A stretch of 64,000 nucleotides of DNA, taken from NCBI GenBank assembly GCA_031261985.1, contig JAISIR010000007.1, positions 112,654 to 176,653 on the forward strand. Reading direction: 5' to 3'. Origin of the DNA: Clostridiales bacterium. GTDB taxonomy: Bacteria; Bacillota; Clostridia; Monoglobales; WRBX01. Made by a program: the position numbers and the translations under genes. Under the pieces are notes generated by a model. That model was not told the origin of the DNA. It was given only the letters and a program-made list of their open reading frames with translations, and made no database searches. Positions 30,604 through 38,311 of this stretch are shown piece by piece (the stretch's first letter is position 1; every line of letters begins with the position of its first letter).

Positions 30604-30821
30604 CACCTATAGAATTTGCTAAAACGCCAATAAATTGGCTTTGCTCCAATGTCGGCTCGGCAGCGTCGCAACTAATTCCATTTTGCTTGTTTTACTATAA
30701 ACGTAAAACTTCGCTACTATTACATTAGTTGCTCCTTATTCCCAAAAAGCAAAATCAGCTTTTTGGGTGCCCTTATAGCCTTCGCCTCCATTGAAGCAAT
30801 TTAGCTAAATTTTATAGGTGC
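30603..30821. repeat. Foldback/MITE-like element with terminal inverted repeats
   Basis: GCACCTATAGAATTTGCTAAA at the left, reverse complement of right end is GCACCTATAAAATTTAGCTAAA; internal pairs GCAACTAAT/ATTAGTTGC and CCCAAAAAGC/GCTTTTTGGG. Confidence 0.65.
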
Positions 30822-30867
30822 TTGAGGAAAGATTACAAAGAAGCACAAGAGGAAATGAGGGAGAGAA

Positions 30868-32244
30868 ATGTTGCATCATAAGCTTAAAATAGAAGAAATT
30901 GCCAAGGCGACGAGTGGGCAAATTTTAAATGGTGATAAAAATGCAGAGATTAGCGATGTGATAATTGATACTCGCAAGCCACATAATAAAGAGACGCTGT
31001 TTGTGCCGCTTAAGGGCGATAGGGTGGACGGGCATAGTTTTATCCCTGCATTTTTCTCGGGTGGTGGAGGCGCGAGCATTGCTTCTAGTACTATTGGTGG
31101 CAGGTGCATAATTTTAGTGCGTGATACAAAAAAGGCTTTGGGTGATATTGCCAAGTTGTATCGTTCTAAATTTGATGTGCCGATAGTTGCCATTACAGGG
31201 AGCGTTGGTAAGACCTCGACAAAAGAGATGATTGCGCTTGCGCTTAGCAAGCATTTTGGCGCGGATAAAGTAGTTAAAACTCATGCGAATTTTAATAATG
31301 AGATTGGTTTGCCGCTGACGCTGTTTAATCTATCACCTAATACCCAAGTGGCTGTGACCGAGATGGGTGCGAGGGCGTTTGGGGATATAAATTATTTAAG
31401 CAATATTGCCAAGCAAAAGATAGCTGTAATAACCAATATTGGGACAGCGCACATCGGTGAGTTTGGCAGCCGTGAGAATATTTTAAAGGCTAAGATGGAG
31501 ATTGCTAATAATCTTCCGCAGGGTGGCGCGCTGATAATAAATGGCGACGATGAGATGCTGAAAAATGCTAAGCTGCCTAAGAAACTATCGGTTATTAAGT
31601 ATGGTTTAGGGCTGGCAAACGACGTGTTGGCAAAAGATGTCGAGATGAGCGATACAAATTGTGAGTTTATTGTAGATGATGTTAAGTTTGATATCCCGCT
31701 TGTGGGTAGGCATAATGTGTATAATGCGCTGGCGAGCGTGGCGGTGGCAAAGGTATTGGGGATATCGGTAGCTGAAGTTGCAGATAGCTTAAAGGGTATT
31801 GGCGGCGATGATGCGATTAGGCAAAAGGTGATAAATGCAGGAGATTACACGATTATTGATGATACATATAACGCAGGGGTAGAGAGTATGTCGGCTGGGT
31901 TAGAAGTTTTGATGCGTATGGCAAAGAGCGGAGATAAAGAGCATAGGGCTGTGGCGATTTTAGGCGATATGCTAGAGAAAGGTGAGTTCTCGGCAGCTGA
32001 GCATGCGCAAGTGGGGAGTTGTTGTGCGCAAAATTTGGTTGATGTGTTAATTACCATTGGTAAGGATAGTGCGTATATTGCTAAACAGGCAGAGGCTGAT
32101 GGTGTGGAAGATTGTCATCATTTTGATACTATCGAGCATGCTAAGGGTTACATAAAAGATGTGGTGGCTGCAGGGGATATTGTGTTCGTCAAAGCATCGC
32201 GCGGAATGCACTTTGAAAAGGTAGTTGAATTGTTGCAGAACTAA
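30868..32244 (+). CDS. murF: UDP-N-acetylmuramoyl-tripeptide--D-alanyl-D-alanine ligase
   Basis: VAITGSVGKTSTKEMIALAL; FNNEIGLPLTLF; TEMGARAFGDINYLSNIA; DDTYNAGVESMSAGL. Confidence 0.95.
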   Translation: MLHHKLKIEEIAKATSGQILNGDKNAEISDVIIDTRKPHNKETLFVPLKGDRVDGHSFIPAFFSGGGGASIASSTIGGRCIILVRDTKKALGDIAKLYRSKFDVPIVAITGSVGKTSTKEMIALALSKHFGADKVVKTHANFNNEIGLPLTLFNLSPNTQVAVTEMGARAFGDINYLSNIAKQKIAVITNIGTAHIGEFGSRENILKAKMEIANNLPQGGALIINGDDEMLKNAKLPKKLSVIKYGLGLANDVLAKDVEMSDTNCEFIVDDVKFDIPLVGRHNVYNALASVAVAKVLGISVAEVADSLKGIGGDDAIRQKVINAGDYTIIDDTYNAGVESMSAGLEVLMRMAKSGDKEHRAVAILGDMLEKGEFSAAEHAQVGSCCAQNLVDVLITIGKDSAYIAKQAEADGVEDCHHFDTIEHAKGYIKDVVAAGDIVFVKASRGMHFEKVVELLQN

Positions 32245-32303
32245 GAGTTTTAGGCGATAGGTGCTTGTATATTTAAAAATTGTGAAGATAAAGGGGAAAG
32301 GTT

Positions 32304-33257
32304 ATGTCCTCGTTTATAGCGTTTATTATATCGTTTGTATTTTGTGTAATTGTAGAGCCATTTTTGATTCCACTATTGCGCAAGGCTAAGTTTGGGCAGA
32401 GTATATTGCAGGTGGGTCCGTCGTGGCACAAAACCAAACAAGGCACGCCAACCATGGGCGGGATAGGGTTTATAATTGCTATAATCTTAACCGTGGTGGT
32501 ATCTGCGATATTTGGCAATGTAGGGCGTAAATTAGTGCTTATTATTGTAGGTGCGTTGTTATTTGCGCTGATAGGGTTTATCGACGACTATATTAAAGTA
32601 GTATTAAAGCGGAACTTGGGATTGCGCGCGTATCAAAAGTTTTTGCTACAAACGGTGTGCGCAATAGGCATAATGCTAATTGCCAATAGTTGGGGGATAG
32701 TTCCATCTAAAGTAACGATATCGTTTAGTGATATAGAGCTAAGTTTTGCGTTTATACCCTTGGCGGTGCTAGTGATTGTGGGTGCTAGCAACGCGGTTAA
32801 TTTAACCGATGGATTAGATGGGTTGGTTGCCAGCACGACCTTTGTAGTATGTATATTCTTTGCAGCGATAGGCTTATTGATAGGCGATTTTGACATTAAC
32901 TTATTATCGGCGATATCGGCGGGGGCATTGCTAGCGTTTTGGCTATTTAACAAGCACCCTGCAAAAGTATTTATGGGCGATACAGGCTCGTTGTTCTTAG
33001 GTGCATTGGTTGGATTATTGGCGATATTTATTAATAATCCCATTGCGTTAATTTTTGTTGGGCTGGTGTATGTAATCGAAACGTTGTCGGTGATTATCCA
33101 AGTAATAAGCTTTAAACTAACCGGCAAAAGGGTATTTAAGATGTCACCATTGCATCATCATTTTGAGATGTGTGGTTGGCGAGAACAGAAAATAGTTGCG
33201 TATGCCACGATTATCACCTTAATTATGTGTGGTGTGGCGTTGCTTACTTATTTGTAG
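32304..33257 (+). CDS. mraY: Phospho-N-acetylmuramoyl-pentapeptide-transferase
   Basis: KTKQGTPTMGGIGFI; LIGFIDDYIKV; NAVNLTDGLDGL; FMGDTGSLFLGA; MSPLHHHFEMCGW. Confidence 0.97.
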   Translation: MSSFIAFIISFVFCVIVEPFLIPLLRKAKFGQSILQVGPSWHKTKQGTPTMGGIGFIIAIILTVVVSAIFGNVGRKLVLIIVGALLFALIGFIDDYIKVVLKRNLGLRAYQKFLLQTVCAIGIMLIANSWGIVPSKVTISFSDIELSFAFIPLAVLVIVGASNAVNLTDGLDGLVASTTFVVCIFFAAIGLLIGDFDINLLSAISAGALLAFWLFNKHPAKVFMGDTGSLFLGALVGLLAIFINNPIALIFVGLVYVIETLSVIIQVISFKLTGKRVFKMSPLHHHFEMCGWREQKIVAYATIITLIMCGVALLTYL

Positions 33258-33316
33258 GGTAAGCCTGGAAATTTGGCTAAGAAATTTTAGCTGAGAAATT
33301 TTAGTAAGAAAGGAGA

Positions 33317-34411
33317 ATGGTTGTGAAAAAAAGACAGATAGATTTTTACTTTTTAACGTTAGTAATAATTCTTCTTTCGTTTGGGTTAGTAATGGTTTTT
33401 TCCGCCAGTTCGGAATCGTCTAGGGTATTGCAAGGGGATGCGTACTTTTTCATCAAACGTCAAGCAATTTGGGCGGTGGTTGGGCTTGTAGTCATGATTA
33501 TAATGTCTAAAATTCCTTATGATAAATGGAAGAGCCTATCTAAAATAGCTATGGTTGTTGCGTTTGCACTATTAATTTTAGTTTTAGTTATAGGTAAAAA
33601 TACAAACGGTGGTAAACGTTGGATTTCGTTAGGTGCTATGCAGTTTCAGCCTTCCGAAGTTGCTAAAATTGCCATTATAATATTTTTAGCGGCTATTATA
33701 GAGAAGAATCAAAAGATTCTGCCGCAATTTGTTCGCGGATTGCTGCCTTTGTTGTTATTAGTCGGTGCGGTGGCAGGGCTAATTTTGTTTGAACCGCATA
33801 TGTCGGCTGCTATGGTAATTGTAATGGTATCGTGCATTATGCTTATATGTGGCGGTGCAAAAATCAAACACTTTTTGCTGATGGGGTTGGCGGCAATGCC
33901 AGCTTTGGCGGCGATGATAATTATGGCGCCATATAGGTTAAAGCGCGTGACCACGTTTTTAGACCCGTTCAAGGATAAATTAGGCGATGGGTGGCAAATA
34001 ATCCAGTCGTTATACGCAATTGGCAGCGGCGGGTTATTTGGGCTAGGCTTAGGCAGAAGCAGGCAGAAGTTTTTGTATATCCCCGAGCCGCACAACGATT
34101 TTATATTCTCGATTTTATGCGAAGAGTTAGGGCTGTTGGGCGCGTTGGTTGTAATTTTGTTGTTTGCGCTATTGATATATCGCGGGATTAGGATTGCCAT
34201 GCGTGCGCCAGATGTGTTCTCGTGCCTACTTGCGACGGGGATAATGTGTTTGATAGCGGTGCAAGTGATAATAAATATAGCCGTTGTAACATCGTCTATG
34301 CCAGTTACAGGAATGCCGCTACCGTTTTTTAGTTATGGCGGAACCACACTTTTGATAAACCTCGCTTCTATGGGGATAATGCTAAATATATCGCGTTATG
34401 GCGAGAAATAG
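33317..34411 (+). CDS. ftsW: Lipid II polymerase FtsW
   Basis: NGGKRWISLGAMQFQPSEVAKIAIIIFLA; EPHNDFIFSILCEELGLLGA; FFSYGGTTLLINLASMGIMLNISR. Confidence 0.96.
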   Translation: MVVKKRQIDFYFLTLVIILLSFGLVMVFSASSESSRVLQGDAYFFIKRQAIWAVVGLVVMIIMSKIPYDKWKSLSKIAMVVAFALLILVLVIGKNTNGGKRWISLGAMQFQPSEVAKIAIIIFLAAIIEKNQKILPQFVRGLLPLLLLVGAVAGLILFEPHMSAAMVIVMVSCIMLICGGAKIKHFLLMGLAAMPALAAMIIMAPYRLKRVTTFLDPFKDKLGDGWQIIQSLYAIGSGGLFGLGLGRSRQKFLYIPEPHNDFIFSILCEELGLLGALVVILLFALLIYRGIRIAMRAPDVFSCLLATGIMCLIAVQVIINIAVVTSSMPVTGMPLPFFSYGGTTLLINLASMGIMLNISRYGEK

Positions 34412-34426
34412 TGGAGGGGTTTTGTA

Positions 34427-35596
34427 ATGAGAGTATTATTAGCAGGCGGAGGGACGGCGGGGCATATAAACCCTGCAATTGCCATAGCTAAAGAGATTTT
34501 AATCAAACATAGTGATGCGCAAATTTTGTTTGTAGGGACGTCTATGGGCATGGAGAAGAAACTTGTGCCTGCGGCGGGGTTTGCCATTAAGTACATAGAT
34601 GTTCAAGGGTTTAGGCGGAAGCTGACGTGGCAGAATGTGACGACGGTAACGAAATTGGTGCGCAGTTTAAAGGAATCGCGAGAAATTATCGAGGAATTTA
34701 AGCCGGATATTGCTATTGGGACGGGCGGATATGTATCGGGTCCTGTAATTTACATGGCGCATAAAATGGGTGTTAAAACGCTGATTCATGAGCAGAATGC
34801 GTTTGCTGGGCTGACGAGTAAATTGCTGAGTCGCGTGGTGGATTGTGTAGCGATTAGTTTTGAGGAATCGCGCAAATATTTTAGGCATGGGCGGAAAGTA
34901 GTGCTGACGGGGAATCCTTTAAGGGGCGAGATATTAGGCGCGAACAAGGGGCGAGCGAGAGAGAAGTTAGGCTTAGATGATTCGCCGATGTTGCTTGCGT
35001 TTGGTGGGAGCTTGGGGGCGAAGCCTTTGAACGACGCGTTGACGGAATTAATTATGTCAACTTGCAGTGTCGCGGGGGCTGGTGATGGAGCTGGAGTTGG
35101 CACGGACGAGGGAACCCGCGCTGGTGATGACAGCGCGGGGTATCAAGTGATATTTGCGACGGGCGAGAGGTTTTATGAAGAGATTTGCAAGCGATTGAGT
35201 GAGAGTGGAGCAAAGTTCTCGTGCGATATTGGCTGGGGCAGGGTTAGGGTAGTGCCTTACATAAACGATATGGCGAGTGCTATGGCGGCGGCGGATGTTG
35301 TTGTGGCGCGTGGTGGGGCGATTACGTTGGGCGAGATAACCGCTTTAGGCAAGGCGAGTGTGATTGTGCCATCACCTTATGTGACGAATAATCATCAGGA
35401 GTATAACGCGCGTGCGTTAGAGGCTAAGGGTGCGTGCGTGGTGGTGATAGAAGATGAGCTGGCGCGCCTTGGTAATGAGGTGCGTGGGCTGCTAGATGAT
35501 GAGCTGCGGCGTGAGGAGATTGCGAGGTCGGCTCGGGATTTAGGGATACTTGATGCGAATGAGAGGATAATGCGTCTGGTTGATGAGTTGACATAA
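34427..35596 (+). CDS. murG: UDP-GlcNAc--undecaprenyl-PP-MurNAc-pentapeptide GlcNAc transferase
   Basis: VLLAGGGTAGHINPAIAIA; LIHEQNAFAGLTSKLLSRVVD; GGSLGAKPLNDAL; VARGGAITLGEITALGKASVIVPSPYVTNNHQEYNAR. Confidence 0.96.
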   Translation: MRVLLAGGGTAGHINPAIAIAKEILIKHSDAQILFVGTSMGMEKKLVPAAGFAIKYIDVQGFRRKLTWQNVTTVTKLVRSLKESREIIEEFKPDIAIGTGGYVSGPVIYMAHKMGVKTLIHEQNAFAGLTSKLLSRVVDCVAISFEESRKYFRHGRKVVLTGNPLRGEILGANKGRAREKLGLDDSPMLLAFGGSLGAKPLNDALTELIMSTCSVAGAGDGAGVGTDEGTRAGDDSAGYQVIFATGERFYEEICKRLSESGAKFSCDIGWGRVRVVPYINDMASAMAAADVVVARGGAITLGEITALGKASVIVPSPYVTNNHQEYNARALEAKGACVVVIEDELARLGNEVRGLLDDELRREEIARSARDLGILDANERIMRLVDELT

Positions 35597-35607
35597 GTTC
35601 ATATTAG

Positions 35608-35641
35608 TAAGAAGCACCTTAGTAAAGAGGTGTTTTTTATT
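35608..35641 (+). terminator. Terminator after murG
   Basis: GAAGCACCTTAGTAAAGAGGTGTTTTTTATT hairpin and T-run. Confidence 0.7.
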
Positions 35642-35759
35642 TATTCTTAAGACTTTACACAAATTTAACATAATAACCTTATTTTGCATTGACTTTAGCT
35701 GAAAATTGTGGTATAATTTACAGAGTAGTGAAAAATAATTTTTTGGGGAGTAAAAAATT

Positions 35760-36335
35760 ATGTTAAATTATGGTGGTTATGCCTGCGAGATGAGCGCCAA
35801 AGTTTTGATTATGAGCAATGGCGATGAATCGGAGCAATGTGAATTATATTCTAATGATTTAGTTGATGAATTAGTTGATAATGGGTTTAGTAAAAGAAAT
35901 ATAAATGTTGTTTATGACTATGACTATAATTATGATTACGATTTAAGTCATCCCAATGTTGTTCGTGAGAAGGCAAGAGGTTTTAGTAATTATGATATAG
36001 TTATTTTTGACGGTATAGAAGGGGAGCCATATAAATTTGAGTGGGAAGCTGTTGCAAGTGACCAAATTGCAGAGAGTCCTATTTTTGTTGATGCCGATGA
36101 AGGAACTATAATGAAAATAGGCGACCATGATATGTTTTCGTCAGGGCATGAGGTTTCTGGTGATGGGCTTTATGTGCCAGGTCAGGAGTATAAATTGCTA
36201 AAAACTAAGCTTTTTGAACGTCAAAATGCGATAAATAGTGCAGGTGGCAGGGATAAACTTAGGGAAGTTATGGCAGGTATGCAAGCGGGCGAGGCTGCTA
36301 AGGGCGGAGCGATACCTGTAATGAAAAAAGGATAA
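35760..36335 (+). CDS. Hypothetical protein, C-terminal Rossmann-like family (short member)
   Basis: 'AKVLIMSNGD...LVDNGFSKRNINVVYDY...YDIVIFDGIEGE...PIFVDADEGTIMKIG...MAGMQAGEAAKGG', parallel to the downstream 381-aa protein. Confidence 0.75.
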   Translation: MLNYGGYACEMSAKVLIMSNGDESEQCELYSNDLVDELVDNGFSKRNINVVYDYDYNYDYDLSHPNVVREKARGFSNYDIVIFDGIEGEPYKFEWEAVASDQIAESPIFVDADEGTIMKIGDHDMFSSGHEVSGDGLYVPGQEYKLLKTKLFERQNAINSAGGRDKLREVMAGMQAGEAAKGGAIPVMKKG

Positions 36336-36408
36336 GATAAAGCAATAGATAGGAAATAAGGTTAAGAGTATATATAGTAAAAAAATAATTTTGGGGGAGT
36401 AAAAAATT

Positions 36409-37554
36409 ATGTCAGTATTAACAGATGCAGAAATGAAATTAGTTATTGAAGCAGCGGAATTAAAAAAAATTCATTTTAATGGTAACGATGAAGCGTTTGA
36501 GAAATATTACAATGAGCGGATTAAGGAATCGTTGAAGACCTTAAATGAGTCTTTTGCAAAGAAGTCACAAGCGTTAAGCGATTATTTTGATTATGTCAAG
36601 CAGGCTTTTGAAGAATCTGGCGTTCTAGATGATTTAAAAATTAGTTTTAATTTTTATAGACATGGTTATAAAGAAATACGGAATTCTGATGAATCTATTA
36701 TGTTTTACCTTAGTCGTAATTACGATAATACACATATTCTGACTGAACTTATCGATGATGATTCTAACGGAAATAAGAAGGTAACACATCCTACACTATT
36801 TCTTTATAAATACTCAAACAAGACTTCTATGGATAGAGGTTTTACCGATGATAATTTAGAGATATACAAGTTTTTGAATGATTTTCATAAGAATATTTTT
36901 AAGATGCTTCCAGAGGGCGAGTATAAAACTCCATTTGATTTTGGGTTCGACCCGAATGTTGTGCCGATAGAAGATAAATTTATAGATGACGCGAAAGTGT
37001 TGATTTTAACTGATAATTATGATGAAGGTTGGTTTAACGACGAGTATGCTGATTACATAATTAAAGATTTAGTAAAAAATGGATTTAATAAGGATAATAT
37101 AAATGTTATAACCTTGGCGGCTGACGATTGGGCAACTGTTGTTGAACAAAGTAAAAGTTTAGGGCTAAATGATGTTGTAATTTTTGATAATACGTATAGA
37201 AAAGATTATGAAGCTAAGTTAGAAATGGCGGGAATTACAGGAAGCCCATACAGTATTAAAGAACCGATTTTTGTTGACACGGATGGCGGATTTATTACAG
37301 AAATTGATGGGTATAGCGTGGTTCCTTTTGATGGGTTTTATAAAGATGGGCAGGGATATGATTTACTAAAAGGCAGAGCAACCCAAGTTATGCAGGAGCG
37401 TGAAAAGGCTAAAGAGGCAGAAGTGTTAGAAGCAAAGAGATATTTTAAAAACCAGGCAGATAAAGTCAGGGGCGTTATAGCGGGCATGTCAGCGGGCGAA
37501 GCGGCGAAAGCTGGCGGAGATGTGGCGGCTGTTAAAAACCCTCAGACCCCTTAA
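36409..37554 (+). CDS. Hypothetical protein, C-terminal Rossmann-like family
   Basis: 'DFGFDPNVVPIEDKFIDDAKVLILTDNYD...LVKNGFNKDNINVITL...NDVVIFDNTYR...PIFVDTDGGFITEID...IAGMSAGEAAKAGG'. Confidence 0.75.
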   Translation: MSVLTDAEMKLVIEAAELKKIHFNGNDEAFEKYYNERIKESLKTLNESFAKKSQALSDYFDYVKQAFEESGVLDDLKISFNFYRHGYKEIRNSDESIMFYLSRNYDNTHILTELIDDDSNGNKKVTHPTLFLYKYSNKTSMDRGFTDDNLEIYKFLNDFHKNIFKMLPEGEYKTPFDFGFDPNVVPIEDKFIDDAKVLILTDNYDEGWFNDEYADYIIKDLVKNGFNKDNINVITLAADDWATVVEQSKSLGLNDVVIFDNTYRKDYEAKLEMAGITGSPYSIKEPIFVDTDGGFITEIDGYSVVPFDGFYKDGQGYDLLKGRATQVMQEREKAKEAEVLEAKRYFKNQADKVRGVIAGMSAGEAAKAGGDVAAVKNPQTP

Positions 37555-37840
37555 TAAGTTTAAGTTTATCTTCGCGGGTCAGTTTATTCTTTATATAAAA
37601 CTCGCGGGAGAGGGCGGCGTTTTTTGTAGTAAATTCCTCTTTGTACACAAGCTTGACAGGTAGGCGGCTGCGAGTATATTTTGCGCCCAAACCTTTATTA
37701 TGATTCTCGATGCGCTTGGGTAAATCGGTCGTCCAGCCAGTGTATAGCGTATTATCGGCGCATTTTACAATATAAACATAATGCAGAGCGTTGTTGGTTG
37801 GCTCTGCATTTTTTTGTAATTTTTTAGGTGTATTTTTCAT
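37532..37840 (-). CDS. GIY-YIG nuclease family protein
   Basis: HYVYIVKCADNTLYTGWTTDLPKRIENHNKGLGAKYTRSRLPVKLVYKEEF. Confidence 0.95.
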   Translation of the reverse strand: MKNTPKKLQKNAEPTNNALHYVYIVKCADNTLYTGWTTDLPKRIENHNKGLGAKYTRSRLPVKLVYKEEFTTKNAALSREFYIKNKLTREDKLKLIKGSEGF

Positions 37841-38290
37841 CTACTCGGTTGGGATAATATCGACCTTAAGCTCGACACTAACCTTTGGATGCAGCTTGAT
37901 TGTTATGGTATGTGTGCCGCTAGTTTTAAGCTCGTGATTAGTGGCTATTTGGTGCTTATCGATTTGAAGCCCGTGCTGAGTGGTAAGCGCGCTTGCGATA
38001 TCTTTAGAAGTAATGCTGCCAAAAAGCTTGCCAGACGCTCCGCATTTTACGTTAAAAGTAATATTGATATCTTTGAGTTTATCGGCTAAAGCTTGAGCGT
38101 TTTCTAACTCGACCTGTTTTTTATGCTCGGCGCTTTCTTTTTTAGCTTTAAGCAGGTTTAGGTTGGTGGCGGTAGCCTCGACGGCTAGTTTTTTAGGCAA
38201 TAGGCTATTTTTTGCGTAACCGTCGGATACATTTACGATATCGCCTGCTTTGCCGCTGCCTTTTACATCGGCTTGTAATATGACCTTCAT
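37841..38290 (-). CDS. rplI: 50S ribosomal protein L9
   Basis: MKVILQADVKGSGKAGDIVNVSDGYAKNSLLPKKLAVEAT. Confidence 0.97.
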   Translation of the reverse strand: MKVILQADVKGSGKAGDIVNVSDGYAKNSLLPKKLAVEATATNLNLLKAKKESAEHKKQVELENAQALADKLKDINITFNVKCGASGKLFGSITSKDIASALTTQHGLQIDKHQIATNHELKTSGTHTITIKLHPKVSVELKVDIIPTE

Positions 38291-38311
38291 TATAAATCAC
38301 TCCTTAATTTT

